From Siccirubricoccus phaeus (GTDB lineage: Bacteria; Pseudomonadota; Alphaproteobacteria; Acetobacterales; Acetobacteraceae): 64,000 nt of DNA. Position 1 is the stretch's first letter; the number at the start of each line of letters is the position of its first letter. The translations under genes were made by a program, and so were the position numbers. The stretch covers positions 48,860 through 112,859 of the forward strand of contig NZ_SRXO01000018.1 in the NCBI RefSeq assembly GCF_008360935.1, given 5' to 3'. Positions 43,631 to 53,994 of the stretch are shown in pieces. The notes beneath the pieces were generated by a model that saw only the letters and a list, made by a program, of their open reading frames with translations, was not told the origin of the DNA and did no database searches.

Positions 43631-45477
43631 TGCCGGAGCGGCGCGCCTTCCCCATCGTCGTCGTCGGCCATGTGGACCACGGCAAATCCACCCTGGTCGG
43701 CAGGCTGCTGCACGACACCGGCAGCCTGCCGGAAGGCCGCCTCGCCCAGCTCCGCGCCGTCTCGGAGCAGCGCGGGCTGGACCTGGAATTCTCCTTCCTG
43801 CTGGACAGCCTCCAGGTGGAGCGGGACCAGGGCATCACCGTGGATGCGGCGCAGATCTGGTTCCGCAGCGCCATGCGCCGCTACGTCATCATCGATGCGC
43901 CGGGCCATGCGGAATTCCTCCGCAACATGCTGACCGGCGCGGCGGCGGCGGAAGCGGCGGTGCTGGTGGTGGATGCCGCCGCCGGCCTCTCGGAGCAGAC
44001 GCGCCGGCACAGCACCCTGCTCGGCCTGCTCGGGCTGCGCCAGGTGGTGGTGGCGGTGAACAAGATCGACCTCATCGGCCATGACCGGCAGCGCTTTGCC
44101 GAAGTGGCACAGGCGGTACGCGACTACCTCGGCGGCATCGGGCTGCACCCGGCCGCCATCGTCCCGCTCTCCGCCCGGCAGGGCGACAACGTCGTCGCGC
44201 GCGGCGAGGCCACGCCCTGGTATCGCGGCCCGACCCTGCTGGAGGCGCTGGACGCGCTGCAGCCGCGCCGCCCGCCGGAGGACGGCAAGCTGCGCCTGCC
44301 GGTGCAGGACGTGTACCGGCTGGGCGACCGCCGCATCCTGGTCGGGCGAATCGAGAGCGGGCGGATCGCGCTCGGCGATGCGGTGCGCTTCCTGCCCGGC
44401 GGCCAGTCCGCCCGCATCGCCGGCATCGAGGCCGGCAGCAGCGTGGCGGCCGCCGCCGCCGGGCAGAGCGTGGCGCTGAGCTTCGACCGCGAGGTCTTCG
44501 TCGAGCGCGGCGCGATGCTGGCCGGCGCCGAGGATGCGCCGGCGGAAAGCCAGGTGCTGACCGTGCGGCTGGTCTGGCTGGACCGCCAGCCTTTGCTGGC
44601 CGGCGACCGCCTGGTGCTGCGCCACGGCACCGCCGAGGCGAAGGTGACGGTCGAGGCCATCGAGGCGGTGATCGATGTCGAGACCCTGGCCGCCGCCCCG
44701 GCCCTCGCCTTGCCGCAGAACGCCGTGGGGCGGGCGCGGCTGCTGGCGGCGAAGCCGCTCGCCATCGACAGCGTGGCGGAGTGCCCGCGCACCGGCCGCG
44801 GCGTGCTGGTGCGGGACCACCGCATCGCCGGCGGCTTCGTGGTGGAGGCGCTGCCGGAGGAGGCGCGCGCCCTGACGCCGGTGGACGCGCCCGTCACCCC
44901 GGAGGAGCGCGCCAGGCGCAACGGCCATCGCGGCGGTGTGCTGTGGCTCACCGGCCTCTCCGGCGCGGGCAAGAGCACCCTGGCGATGCGCGCGCTGCGC
45001 CTGCTGACGGACCGCGGCGCCCAGGCCTATGTGCTGGATGGCGACAACATCCGCCAGGGGCTGAACCGCGACCTCGGCTTCTCCGAGGCCGACCGCAGCG
45101 AGAATGTCCGCCGCACCGCGGAGGTGGCGCGGCTGCTGGCCGATGCCGGGATGATCGTGCTGGTCGCCCTCATCTCCCCGCTCGCCGCCCAGCGCGCCGC
45201 CGCCCGGGCCCTGCTGGGCGAGCGCTTCCAGGAGGTGCATGTCGCGGCGCCGCTGGAGATCTGCGAGGCGCGCGACCCGAAGGGCCTCTACCGCCGCGCA
45301 CGGGAGGATAGGCTGCGCGACTTCACCGGCATCTCCGCCGCCTACGAGCCGCCGGAGGCGCCGGAGTTGCGGCTGGACACCGGCATGCTGACGCCGGAGG
45401 CGGCAACGACAGCGCTGGTGGCGCATGCTGAGGCGGCTTTCGGCTTAAGCCGCGAGACAATCACACCGCGTGGCTGA
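43630..45477 (+). CDS. cysNC: Bifunctional sulfate adenylyltransferase large subunit / APS kinase
   Basis: This 615-aa fusion has an EF-Tu-like GTPase (G1 GHVDHGKS at residues 13-20, G3 [13 protein letters not shown]4 NKID) with beta-barrel domains to about residue 420, then an APS kinase from about 428 with Walker A GLSGAGKS (442-449), [20 protein letters not shown] and DPKGLYRRA. The first half drives APS formation, the second makes PAPS. Since CysH looks APS-specific, the PAPS may serve sulfation or regulation rather than reduction. No sulfite reductase gene lies in the window. Confidence 0.96.
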   Translation: MPERRAFPIVVVGHVDHGKSTLVGRLLHDTGSLPEGRLAQLRAVSEQRGLDLEFSFLLDSLQVERDQGITVDAAQIWFRSAMRRYVIIDAPGHAEFLRNMLTGAAAAEAAVLVVDAAAGLSEQTRRHSTLLGLLGLRQVVVAVNKIDLIGHDRQRFAEVAQAVRDYLGGIGLHPAAIVPLSARQGDNVVARGEATPWYRGPTLLEALDALQPRRPPEDGKLRLPVQDVYRLGDRRILVGRIESGRIALGDAVRFLPGGQSARIAGIEAGSSVAAAAAGQSVALSFDREVFVERGAMLAGAEDAPAESQVLTVRLVWLDRQPLLAGDRLVLRHGTAEAKVTVEAIEAVIDVETLAAAPALALPQNAVGRARLLAAKPLAIDSVAECPRTGRGVLVRDHRIAGGFVVEALPEEARALTPVDAPVTPEERARRNGHRGGVLWLTGLSGAGKSTLAMRALRLLTDRGAQAYVLDGDNIRQGLNRDLGFSEADRSENVRRTAEVARLLADAGMIVLVALISPLAAQRAAARALLGERFQEVHVAAPLEICEARDPKGLYRRAREDRLRDFTGISAAYEPPEAPELRLDTGMLTPEAATTALVAHAEAAFGLSRETITPRG

Positions 45478-45706
45478 TGATCCGCCGAGAGGCGGTAGCT
45501 GCGATGCAGACCGGGCGTCCGGCTGATCCCCCCAGCTTGCCTCAGCCGCCTTACGCCGCTGGGCGAAGCGAAGCAGCGCAGCTTCGAGAATGCGGCTTCG
45601 CGTATCCTGCTTCGAGCCCTGAACAACCAGCTTCTGAGACAGCCTTCATCCTGCTGAGGGGGATGGCAAACCGATTTCAGACTCGATCGAATTGGCTTCC
45701 ACGCAT
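45478..45706. other. Non-coding stretch after cysNC
   Basis: No gene is supported. The stretch has lower GC, a short frame starting ATGATCCGCCGAGAGG without family signals, and CTTCTGAGACAGCC near 45632, which faintly recalls an insertion-sequence end. It marks the boundary between the sulfur genes and the PHB region. Confidence 0.4.
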
Positions 45707-45731
45707 ATCAACAACGGTTGACCTGAATCAT
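45707..45731 (-). promoter_or_regulatory. Composite operator, copy C (before phaB)
   Basis: On the minus strand it reads ATGAT-TCAG-GTCAAC-CGTT-GTTGAT, the same 25-bp pattern as copies at 54386 and 54697. The first two blocks resemble an FNR/FixK box (TTGAT-N4-RTCAA) with one mismatch; the last two form a second palindrome, GTCAAC-N4-GTTGAT. It ends 78 bp before the phaB start codon. Confidence 0.75.
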
Positions 45732-45809
45732 TGATTCCCCGCTCACCATCCCCTTTCCTGAGGCCCGAGCCGAAGACGTCTTCGGCCTGCTGTCGGAGGA
45801 GTCAGGAAG

Positions 45810-46535
45810 ATGTCCAGAGTGGCCGTCGTCACCGGGGGAACGCGCGGCATCGGCGCCGCGATCTCGAGAGCTCTCCAAGCGGAAGGCCACAAGGTCGCGG
45901 CAAACTATGCCGGCGACGAGAAGACCGCCGCGGCCTTTCACCGCGAGACCGGCATCGCCGTCTTCAGGTGGGACGTCTCCAATTTCGAAGCCTGCGCTGC
46001 CGGTGTGCGCAGAGTTGTGGAGGAACTCGGTCCCATCGACATCCTCGTCAACAATGCGGGCATCACGCGCGATGTCATGCTGCACAAGATGGCGCTCGAG
46101 CAATGGCGCGCCGTCATCGACACCAACCTGAACTCCCTGTTCAACATGACCCGCCCGGTCATCGAGGGCATGCGCGCGCGGGGCTTCGGCCGCATCATCA
46201 ACATCTCCTCCATCAACGGGCAGAAGGGCCAGATCGGGCAGACGAACTACGCCGCCTCCAAGGCGGGGGATCTCGGCTTCACGAAGGCCCTGGCGCTGGA
46301 AAACGCCCGGAAGGGGATCACCGTCAATGCCGTCTGCCCCGGCTACACCGAGACGGACATGGTGCGCGTCGTGCCCAAGGAGGTGCTGGAGACGTCGGTC
46401 CTGTCGCAGATCCCCGTCGGCCGGCTCGGCCAGCCAGAGGAGATCGCGCGCTGCGTGGTCTTCCTTGCCTCGGAGCAAGCCGGCTTCCTCACCGGATCGA
46501 CGCTGACGGTCAATGGTGGCCAGTACCTGACCTGA
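45810..46535 (+). CDS. phaB: Acetoacetyl-CoA reductase
   Basis: This 241-aa short-chain dehydrogenase has TGGTRGIGAAISRAL, NNAGITRDVMLHKM, the catalytic YAASK within NISSINGQKGQIGQTNYAAS, and the PhaB-typical FTKALALENARKGITVN. It reduces acetoacetyl-CoA to (R)-3-hydroxybutyryl-CoA with NADPH, the step before polymerisation. GGAGGAGTCAGGAAG precedes the ATG. Its 3' end overlaps the convergent FAD/patatin gene by 26 bp. No thiolase (phaA) gene is in the window. Confidence 0.94.
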   Translation: MSRVAVVTGGTRGIGAAISRALQAEGHKVAANYAGDEKTAAAFHRETGIAVFRWDVSNFEACAAGVRRVVEELGPIDILVNNAGITRDVMLHKMALEQWRAVIDTNLNSLFNMTRPVIEGMRARGFGRIINISSINGQKGQIGQTNYAASKAGDLGFTKALALENARKGITVNAVCPGYTETDMVRVVPKEVLETSVLSQIPVGRLGQPEEIARCVVFLASEQAGFLTGSTLTVNGGQYLT

Positions 46536-48942
46536 CGCGCCGGGCGCGCCGCTTCGTGCCCTCGCTCCCGGATGCCGCCGGCTGCGGCTCCGGGCCCGAG
46601 AGGCCGTCGCTGTCGCTGAACTTCGGCAGGGACCGGTTCCTGGGAACGGCATGCCGGCCCGAGACGGGGCCGGCGTTGAGCCGCTGGTTGCTCCCGGCGG
46701 CGAGGGTCCGTTTGGCCAGGGCATATCCATCCGCCTGGTTGGACCGGACGGAGAGGTCGGAGAAATCGTAGTCGCGCGAAGCAGGCTCTCCCGGCCGTCC
46801 AAGGCGGACGAAACGCGTGATGCGCGTCGGCGCCTCGTCGCCCATCAGCTCGAGATAGAGCGGTCGTTGCCGGATCTTTGCCTGGATGGCGGGATCGACG
46901 AAGCCGAGGATGCTGCTGACGAGCCCACGATAGGCGCCCACCAATTCGCGCAGGCGGAGATCGCTGCGCACGCGTTCAGAATACACGATCTCGTCGCGAC
47001 GGGCCAGCACCTCCATCATGTTCGTCGGAAGCGGCCGCTGCCCCGCGAAGAGGTCCACGATGAAGACCTGCTTCCCGTCCGGCCCGCAGCGATCCGTCAC
47101 GATATCGAGCGGCGAGTTGCTGATGATCCCGCCATCCCAATAGGATTTGCCGTCGACCTCCGTCCAGGGGAAGCCGGGCGGCAGGCTTCCGCTTGCCAGG
47201 ATATGATCCGGGGTCAGGTCATCGACATAGCTGTCGAAGATCTCGAGCTCGGCGGTGGCGAGGTTGACGGCGGCGACCAGGAGCCGGACGGGGCTGGTCC
47301 GGAGCGACGGGAAGTCCACGTATCTGGAGAGCAGCGCCCGCATCGGGCCGATGTCGTAGAAGCTGGTCCAGCTCGCCGGCGGCGTCAGCGGCGCGGAGAA
47401 GGAGGGCAGCCATCGGGGACGAAAGAAATTCGGCACGCCGAACATGAGGATGCCGAGGGAGGCTGCGGCCCTCGCTGCCTCCTCGCAGGCCATGGCCGGG
47501 GTCTGCACCGAGATGTCCGACCAGAAGGATTCCAGCGCCTCCGTGGCGTGGCGCGGATGGGCGGCGATGATCGCGCCGTTCAGCGCGCCGATCGAGATGC
47601 CGGCGACGATGTCGGGGAAGATCCTCTCCTCCTCCAGCGCCTTCACCACGCCGCATTCGAAGGCCCCCAGCGCGCCGCCGCCCTGCAGGACGAGGACGGT
47701 CTGGGTCGGCAGACGGTCGAGCGGGAAGGCGGGGTCGTGGAGCCGGCCCTTCACCTCGCGCAGATTGACCCGGTAGCGGATCAGCCCCTTGGCGCCGCTG
47801 GTCTCCTCGACGGGCCGGCCGACCGTGAACAGCGCACGGGGCAGGTCGCCCTTCAGGTAGAAGAGGGCGAAGGACTTCTCCTCCAGGGAGCCGCGGCCGA
47901 TCCGCTCCTCGGCCTCCTCCGGCGCGCCCAGCATGCTGAAGCTGACATCCCCGATGTCGCAGAAGAAGTAGGAGACGTCGTCATAGCGCCGCCGCTGGCC
48001 GAGCATGTTCCGGGCGGCGAGGCGCCCCTGCTTCTCGGCATTGTCCCAATGCTCGATGTGGCGGCGGCGGGCGAAGACGGGATCGTAGAAGCTGGTGACG
48101 TCGCCCGCCGCGAAGACGTTCGGCGCGCTCGTCCGCAGCAGTTCGTCGACCACGACGAGGCCACGGTCGAGCATGATGCCGCTTTGCGCAAGGAAGGCCG
48201 TATCGGGCTCGACACCGATGCTGACGACGAGCAGGTCGCAGGGCAGCCGGCGCCCGGATGACAGCTCCGCCTCCTGGATGCGGTCCTCGCCGCGGATCGC
48301 CGTGATGGTCTCGCCCAGCAGGATGCGGGCGCCGCGGTCCTCGGCGTGGCGCCGGAAATAGGCCGAGACCTCCGGCGCCTCGACATGCGGCAGCACGCGG
48401 CCTTCGCATTCGACGACCGTAACCTCCAGACCGAGCTCGAGCAGCGACATGGCGATTTCCAGCCCGAGGAAGCTGCCGCCCAGCACGATGGCCCGCCTTG
48501 CGCCCGCCGCGATCCTGGCCCGGATCGCCTCGCAATCGGCCCTGCGGCGAAGATAGTGCACCCCTGCGATGCCCTCTCCTGGGACCAGCAGGCGCTTCGG
48601 CCTGGAGCCGGTCGCGATCAGGAGCCGCCCGTAGCGGATCGCCGCGCCTGCCGCGGTCGTGACGATCTGCTGCGCCGGATCGACCGCGATGGCGCTGGCG
48701 TTCAGCGCAAGCTCGATCGCCTGGTCCTGGTAGAAACTCTCGGGCCGCAGCAGGATCCGCTGTTCATCGGCGGTTCCGAGCAGGAGCTGCTTCGAGAGGG
48801 ATGGGCGATGATAGGGCGCCGCCTGATCGGCGGACAGGATCAGGACGGAACCCGCCGCGCCTTCCAGCCTGAGGGTGGCCGCCGCGGCCGCACCGGCACC
48901 GCCGCCACCGAGGATCAGGTGGTCAACCTCTCGCATCGTCAT
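46510..48942 (-). CDS. Fusion of FAD-dependent ferredoxin-reductase-like domain and patatin-like lipase
   Basis: This protein of about 810 aa joins two parts. Residues 1-400 are a rubredoxin/ferredoxin-reductase-type oxidoreductase: FAD loop GGGGAG (12-17), NAD loop VLGGSFLGLEIAM (153-165), FAAGDVTSF (277-285). Residues 415-740 are a patatin domain: oxyanion loop GGGALG (421-426), nucleophile GISIG with Ser450, catalytic Asp in WDGG (602-605). All catalytic residues are present. Patatins hydrolyse acyl esters; here, last in an operon with a phasin and near phaC, a role at PHB granules or their lipid coat is possible. The last ~60 residues are basic and non-descript, running into the phaB end. 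GGAGATC precedes ATG 48942. Confidence 0.9.
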   Translation of the reverse strand: MTMREVDHLILGGGGAGAAAAATLRLEGAAGSVLILSADQAAPYHRPSLSKQLLLGTADEQRILLRPESFYQDQAIELALNASAIAVDPAQQIVTTAAGAAIRYGRLLIATGSRPKRLLVPGEGIAGVHYLRRRADCEAIRARIAAGARRAIVLGGSFLGLEIAMSLLELGLEVTVVECEGRVLPHVEAPEVSAYFRRHAEDRGARILLGETITAIRGEDRIQEAELSSGRRLPCDLLVVSIGVEPDTAFLAQSGIMLDRGLVVVDELLRTSAPNVFAAGDVTSFYDPVFARRRHIEHWDNAEKQGRLAARNMLGQRRRYDDVSYFFCDIGDVSFSMLGAPEEAEERIGRGSLEEKSFALFYLKGDLPRALFTVGRPVEETSGAKGLIRYRVNLREVKGRLHDPAFPLDRLPTQTVLVLQGGGALGAFECGVVKALEEERIFPDIVAGISIGALNGAIIAAHPRHATEALESFWSDISVQTPAMACEEAARAAASLGILMFGVPNFFRPRWLPSFSAPLTPPASWTSFYDIGPMRALLSRYVDFPSLRTSPVRLLVAAVNLATAELEIFDSYVDDLTPDHILASGSLPPGFPWTEVDGKSYWDGGIISNSPLDIVTDRCGPDGKQVFIVDLFAGQRPLPTNMMEVLARRDEIVYSERVRSDLRLRELVGAYRGLVSSILGFVDPAIQAKIRQRPLYLELMGDEAPTRITRFVRLGRPGEPASRDYDFSDLSVRSNQADGYALAKRTLAAGSNQRLNAGPVSGRHAVPRNRSLPKFSDSDGLSGPEPQPAASGSEGTKRRARRVRSGTGHH

Positions 48943-48993
48943 GCCAGATCTCCGGCGCGGGTCCGCCAATGCGGCTTGCGGCTTCGGCGCCGG

Positions 48994-50106
48994 TCATCTC
49001 AGGAACAGCCGGAACCGGTGGAGCGAGAACAGAAACAGCCCGGCCCCGATCCCGATGAGGGCCGCGAATTGCGGCCAGACCACGCTGAACCCGGCGCCAC
49101 GGAACAGAATGGCCTGCGCCAGGATGACGAAATGCGTGTTGGGCGCCGCCAGCATGATGGCCTGGATGATCCCGGGCATGCTCTCCCGCGGCGTGACGCC
49201 GCCGGACAGCACCTGCAGCGGCAGCAGGACGAGGATCAGCAGCAGGCCGAATTGCGGCATCGAGCCGGCGACGGTCGCCAGGAAGATGCCCATGCAGGTC
49301 GTGGCGAAGAGCTGCAGCGCGGTGCCGAGCAGGAAGAGCGTGACCGAGCCCTCGATCGGCACCGCCAGCAGGCCCTGCACCACCACGAGGATCGAGAAGG
49401 CCGAAGCCGCCAGCACCACGAGGCCCATGGACCAGACCTTGCTCAGCATGATCTCGACCGGCGTGACGGGCATGACGAGGAGGTGGTCGATCGTGCCGTG
49501 CTCCCGCTCGCGGATGAGCGCCGCGCCGGTGAGAACGATCGACAGCATGGTGATCGAGGATACGACGTTGTTGATGGCTCCGAACCAGCTCTTGTTCAGC
49601 TCCTGGTTGAAGCGCGCGCGCAGCGTCAGGTCCACGGGAAGCGCGGCGCCCGAACGGTATCGGCTGAGGAATTCGTTTACCTCGGCCGTGACGATGGACT
49701 GGATGTGGCCGGCCCCGGTGAAGGCCTGCGTCATGCGCGTGGCGTCGACGTTGAGCTGGATCGCCGGCGCGCGCCCGGCCAGCAGGTCGCGCTGGAAGTT
49801 CGGCGGGATGTCCAGGGCGAAGGTGTCCATGCCGGAATCCATCCGGCCATCCATCTCGGCGATGGAGATGAGGCGGGGGATGACGAAATAGGGCGGGTAG
49901 AAGGCGAGGGCGATGCGCCCCGAGACCGGCGAGCGGTCCTCGTCCACGATGGCGATGGCGGCGCGACTCAGCGTCTCGGGCATGGCGCGCGAGGCGGTGT
50001 AGATCGAGAGGGTGAAGGAATAGACGATCAGGATCAGCAGCATCGGATCGCGGGCGAGGCCGCGCAGCTCCTTGATGCCAAGCTGCAGGACATTCCCCAG
50101 CCGCAT
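48994..50106 (-). CDS. yhhJ: ABC-2 type permease (YhhJ-like)
   Basis: This 370-aa permease has one N-terminal helix, a large periplasmic loop with ALDIPPNFQRDLLAGRAPAIQLNVDATR, and five C-terminal helices, with the ABC-2 motif REREHGTIDHLLVMPVTPVEIMLSK. It pairs with the RbbA-like protein encoded just upstream (2 bp apart) and the HlyD-like protein to make a tripartite export system. The cargo is unknown. It is followed by the FAD/patatin gene 51 bp downstream. Confidence 0.9.
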   Translation of the reverse strand: MRLGNVLQLGIKELRGLARDPMLLILIVYSFTLSIYTASRAMPETLSRAAIAIVDEDRSPVSGRIALAFYPPYFVIPRLISIAEMDGRMDSGMDTFALDIPPNFQRDLLAGRAPAIQLNVDATRMTQAFTGAGHIQSIVTAEVNEFLSRYRSGAALPVDLTLRARFNQELNKSWFGAINNVVSSITMLSIVLTGAALIREREHGTIDHLLVMPVTPVEIMLSKVWSMGLVVLAASAFSILVVVQGLLAVPIEGSVTLFLLGTALQLFATTCMGIFLATVAGSMPQFGLLLILVLLPLQVLSGGVTPRESMPGIIQAIMLAAPNTHFVILAQAILFRGAGFSVVWPQFAALIGIGAGLFLFSLHRFRLFLR

Positions 50107-50108
50107 GG

Positions 50109-52850
50109 TCAGCGCGCCTGCTTGCGCAGCAGGGCCGCTGCCAAGCCCAGCAGCACGGGAATGGCGACCAGGAGCGGAATGAAGGCCTCCCCGAGATCGG
50201 CGAAGCCGAGCGCCTTGGAGAAGGTGCCGCGCGCGACGGTGATGAAATGCGTCGTCGGATAGAGGCGGCCGATCAGCGCGCCTGCGCCCTCCAGCGAGGA
50301 GACGGGGTCCGTCATGCCGGAATACTGCACGGCCGGGATGAGGGTGATGAGCGAGGTGCCGAAGATGGCTGCGATCTGGCTGCGCATGAAGCTGGAGATC
50401 AGCAGGCCCATGCCCGTCGCGCAGATGACGTAGAGCAGCGCCGCCGTGCTCAGGGCGAGGAAGCTGCCGGTGATCGGCACGCCGAAGACGAAAACCGCGA
50501 AGGCGGCCAGCATCAGGAAGTTCAGCATGGCGAGCAGGACGTAGGGGATCTGCTTGCCGAGCAGGAACTCCAGCCGCGTCACGGGCGTGGTGTAGAAATT
50601 GGTGATCGAACCCAGCTCCTTCTCGCGGACCACGCTGAGGACGGCGAGCATGGCCGGGATCATCATCAGCAGCAGCGGGATCACTGCCGGCACCATGGCG
50701 ACCAGGCTCTGGATGTCGGGGTTGTAGCGGTAGCGGACCTCGATCTGGAATGTGCCGATCGTGGCGGCGTCGCCGTGGAGCTCTCGGGCTCTCTGCGTGA
50801 GCCAGGCGGCGTGCATGCCCTGCACATAGCCGCGCACCGTCTCGGCGCGCGAGGGCATGGCTCCGTCGATCCAGGCGCCGACCTCGACATTGCGGCCGCG
50901 CGCGACTTCGCGGCCGAAGCCGGGTGGAATCTCGATGGCGAGGCTGAGCTCGCCGTTGCGCATGCGGCGGTCGAGGTCGGCGTAGTCCGTGATGGGCGGC
51001 TTCTGGGTGAAGTAGCGCGAACCAGAGATCTGCAGGGTGTAGTCGCGGCTCACCGTGGTGTCGTCGCGGTCGAGCACGGCGAAGGACAGGTTCTCGACAT
51101 CCATGTTGATGCCGTAGCCGATGACGAACATCAGCAGCACGCTGCCGAGCATGGCCAGCGCGGCACGGATGGGATCGCGCCGGAGCTCCAGCGCCTCGCG
51201 CCGCGCATAGGCGAGCATCCGGCGCGGGCTGAAGACACGGGCGATGCCGGTATTCGCCGGCGCCTCCTTCCTGGCCGGGGCCGGCGTCGCGAGGGGTGCC
51301 TCCTCCTTTTGCCCTGCCGCTGCCTCCAGATAGGCGATGAAGGCCTCCTCGAGCGTAGGGACAGACCGGCTCCGGACGATCGCCGCCGGCGTGTCGCTGA
51401 CCAGGACCTTGCCCGCATGCATGAGGGAGATGCGGTCGCAGAGCTCCGCCTCATTCATGAAATGCGTGGAGACGAAGATCGTCACCCCGTCCTGGCGAGA
51501 AAGCTCGGAGAGGATGCGCCAGAAGGCGTCGCGCGCCAGCGGGTCCACGCCCGAGGTCGGCTCGTCGAGGATCAGCAGCTCCGGCGCGTGGATCATCGCC
51601 ACGGCGAGCGACAGGCGCTGGCGCAGGCCGAGCGGCAGGGAGTCCGGCAGGTTGTCCATCACGCCGGCGAGATCGAAGCGGCGCACCATTTCCTCGATCC
51701 GCGCCGGAATGCGGTCGGCGGGCATGCGGAAGAGCCGGGCATGGAGGTCGAGATTCTGCCGGACCGTCAGCTCGGAATAGAGCGAGAAGGCCTGGGACAT
51801 GTAGCCCACGCGCCGGCGCACCTCCATGTCGGCGGGATCGACCTCACGGCCGAAGAGCCGGGCCGTGCCCTCGCTCGCGGCGAGCAGGCCGGTCAGCATC
51901 TTCATCGTCGTGGTCTTGCCGCAGCCATTGGAGCCGAGGAAGCCGAAGATCTCGCCGCGGCCGATGCGGAAGCTCACATCATCCACCGCCGTGAAGTCGC
52001 CGAAGCGCATGGAGAGGTGCTCGGCCTCGATCGCGGCCTCCGCCTCGCTTGCCGCGGGCCGGGGCGGGATGACCAGCGCTTCGTGGCCGCGGCGCCGCTC
52101 CTCCGGCAGCAGGGCGGTGAAGGCGGCATCCAGCGTCTCGGCGCCGGTCCGCACCAGCAGCTCGGCGGGCGTGTCGGTCGCGAGCACGCGGCCGGAATCC
52201 ATCGCCACCAGCCAGTCGAAGCGCGCCGCCTCCTCCATATAGGCGGTAGCGACGATCACGCTCATGCCGGCGCGGCTGCCGCGGATGCGGTCGATCAGCT
52301 CCCAGAATTGCCGGCGCGACAGCGGGTCGACGCCCGTGGTCGGCTCGTCGAGGATCAGCAGGTCCGGGTCGTGGATCAGCGCGCAGCAGAGGCCGAGCTT
52401 CTGCTTCATGCCGCCGGAAAGCTTGCCGGCCGGACGATCGGCGAACGCCGCCAGGCCGGTGCTGCGCAGGAGCTCCGCGATGCGGCGCTCGCGCTCCTCC
52501 CGGCCCTGGCCGAAGAGGCGGCCGAAGAAATCCACATTCTCGAAGACCGAGAGCGTCGGGTAGAGGTTCTTCCCCAGCCCCTGCGGCATGTAGGCGATCC
52601 GCGGGCAGGTCCGCGCGCGGTGGCCCGCATCGGCCATGTCGCCGCCCAGCACCTCGATCCGGCCGGACCGGATCGCCTGGGCGCCGGAGATCAGGGCCAG
52701 CAGGCTCGACTTGCCCACGCCGTCCGGGCCGATCAGCCCGACCATGCGGCCGGCAGGGATGTCGAGGGTCACGCCGTCGAGCGCGCGGGCCTTGCCGTAG
52801 GATAGCCCCACCTCCCGCAGCCGCGCGACGGTGGGCGGCTCCCCGCTCAC
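50109..52850 (-). CDS. rbbA: RbbA-like ABC transporter: two ATPase domains plus ABC-2 membrane domain
   Basis: This 913-aa protein has two ATPase domains (Walker [10 protein letters not shown] at residues 41-49 and GSNGCGKTT at 307-315; Walker B LLILDEP twice, near 164 and 425) and a C-terminal ABC-2 membrane domain from about 540 with [21 protein letters not shown]. The GPDGVGKSS loop is typical of RbbA/YhiH. The first signature is LSGGMKQ, the second is degenerate (LPLGLRQ). The GTG start overlaps the HlyD stop codon. In E. coli the set is yhiI-rbbA-yhhJ, the same order as here. Confidence 0.92.
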   Translation of the reverse strand: MSGEPPTVARLREVGLSYGKARALDGVTLDIPAGRMVGLIGPDGVGKSSLLALISGAQAIRSGRIEVLGGDMADAGHRARTCPRIAYMPQGLGKNLYPTLSVFENVDFFGRLFGQGREERERRIAELLRSTGLAAFADRPAGKLSGGMKQKLGLCCALIHDPDLLILDEPTTGVDPLSRRQFWELIDRIRGSRAGMSVIVATAYMEEAARFDWLVAMDSGRVLATDTPAELLVRTGAETLDAAFTALLPEERRRGHEALVIPPRPAASEAEAAIEAEHLSMRFGDFTAVDDVSFRIGRGEIFGFLGSNGCGKTTTMKMLTGLLAASEGTARLFGREVDPADMEVRRRVGYMSQAFSLYSELTVRQNLDLHARLFRMPADRIPARIEEMVRRFDLAGVMDNLPDSLPLGLRQRLSLAVAMIHAPELLILDEPTSGVDPLARDAFWRILSELSRQDGVTIFVSTHFMNEAELCDRISLMHAGKVLVSDTPAAIVRSRSVPTLEEAFIAYLEAAAGQKEEAPLATPAPARKEAPANTGIARVFSPRRMLAYARREALELRRDPIRAALAMLGSVLLMFVIGYGINMDVENLSFAVLDRDDTTVSRDYTLQISGSRYFTQKPPITDYADLDRRMRNGELSLAIEIPPGFGREVARGRNVEVGAWIDGAMPSRAETVRGYVQGMHAAWLTQRARELHGDAATIGTFQIEVRYRYNPDIQSLVAMVPAVIPLLLMMIPAMLAVLSVVREKELGSITNFYTTPVTRLEFLLGKQIPYVLLAMLNFLMLAAFAVFVFGVPITGSFLALSTAALLYVICATGMGLLISSFMRSQIAAIFGTSLITLIPAVQYSGMTDPVSSLEGAGALIGRLYPTTHFITVARGTFSKALGFADLGEAFIPLLVAIPVLLGLAAALLRKQAR

Positions 52851-53917
52851 TGCACCAGCGTCCCGGTCAGGGTGGAAGGCCAGGCCGCGTCGGGCACGAG
52901 GCGGACATAGGCGACGCCCGGGATGCCGGCCTTCACCTGGGTGATGTAGCGGCGCAGCAGCTCCGGCGCGATGCGCGCCTTGACCCGGAACATGAGCTTC
53001 TCCCGCTCCTGCGCGGTCTCGACGCTGCGCGGCGTGAACTGGGCGACGTCGGCGACGAAGGAGATGGAGGCGGGGATGACGTATTGCGGCGCGGCGTCCA
53101 GGACGAGGCGTGCTTCCGCCCCGTAGCGGAGCCGCCCCGCCTGCTCGGCGGGCAGGAAGAAGTTCATGTAGACGTCGCCGAGGTCAACGAGGTTCAGCAC
53201 CCGGCCGCCGGCGGCGAGCACCTCGCCCGGCTGCGCCACGCGGTACTGCACGCGGCCGTCGCGCGGCGCCTTCAGGTCGCTGTCCGCGATGTCCACCTCG
53301 ATGCGCTCGATGGTGGCCCGCGCCGCGTCCACGGCGGAGTGCGCATCGACCACCTGCGACCGTGCCGCATTGATCGCCGCCTCCGAGGCGGCGAGCTGCG
53401 CCCGCGCCGCACCGAGCGCGGCCTCCGCCCCCAGGGCCCGCGCCCGGTCGTCGTCCAGGAGCTGGAGGGGTGCGTTGTTGGTCCGGGCGAGCTGCTCGGT
53501 GCGCGCCCGCCGCGCGCTGGCGGCGTCGCGCTCAGCCTCGCGTTGCTCGACGACCGCAGCCGCGGCCGTGCGCTCCGCCTGGCGCTGGGACACCAGGTTT
53601 TCCGCGGTGCTGATCGCGATCTGCGCCCGCTGCAATTGGGCCTCCGCCTCCCGGCGCTGCGCCACAAGCGGGCTTATGTCCATCCGCGCGAGCAACTGCC
53701 CGGCTTCGACGAAATCGCCGTCATTCACGTAGATCGCGCGGATGCGGCCTGGGATCTTCGTCGAGACGTCGATCTCGATCGCCTCGATGCGCCCATTCCC
53801 GCTGGCGATGCCGGGTGGCAGACCGGCCGGCGAGAGCTCCCGCCAGGCAACATAGCCACCGCCGGCCGCGGCGCCCACCACCGCGAGCATGACGATGCGC
53901 CTGAGCAGAGGAGTCAC
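52847..53917 (-). CDS. yhiI: HlyD-family membrane fusion protein (YhiI-like)
   Basis: This 356-aa periplasmic adaptor has one N-terminal membrane helix ([19 protein letters not shown]), a lipoyl half ([20 protein letters not shown]), a long coiled-coil hairpin rich in Ala, Gln, Arg and Glu (residues ~85-200), the returning lipoyl half [22 protein letters not shown], and a beta-barrel part. It bridges the inner-membrane ABC complex to an outer-membrane channel, which is not encoded here. The start is GTG at 53917. It follows the phasin gene by 77 bp. Confidence 0.92.
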   Translation of the reverse strand: MTPLLRRIVMLAVVGAAAGGGYVAWRELSPAGLPPGIASGNGRIEAIEIDVSTKIPGRIRAIYVNDGDFVEAGQLLARMDISPLVAQRREAEAQLQRAQIAISTAENLVSQRQAERTAAAAVVEQREAERDAASARRARTEQLARTNNAPLQLLDDDRARALGAEAALGAARAQLAASEAAINAARSQVVDAHSAVDAARATIERIEVDIADSDLKAPRDGRVQYRVAQPGEVLAAGGRVLNLVDLGDVYMNFFLPAEQAGRLRYGAEARLVLDAAPQYVIPASISFVADVAQFTPRSVETAQEREKLMFRVKARIAPELLRRYITQVKAGIPGVAYVRLVPDAAWPSTLTGTLVQ

Positions 53918-53994
53918 TCTTCGGAAAACCTTTCGAAGCTGCTGGCTGAGGACTGCACCCGGACGATCTTGCGCCCTGACCGATCAGGCTGGAT

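Noticed and set aside
45620..45660. Possible insertion-sequence end (CTTCTGAGACAGCC)
   Set aside because: No partner inverted repeat, target duplication or transposase frame could be found nearby.
50247..52805. About 850 codons of open frame antisense to rbbA
   Set aside because: His/Arg/Gln-rich shadow of the RbbA gene; no recognisable domain.
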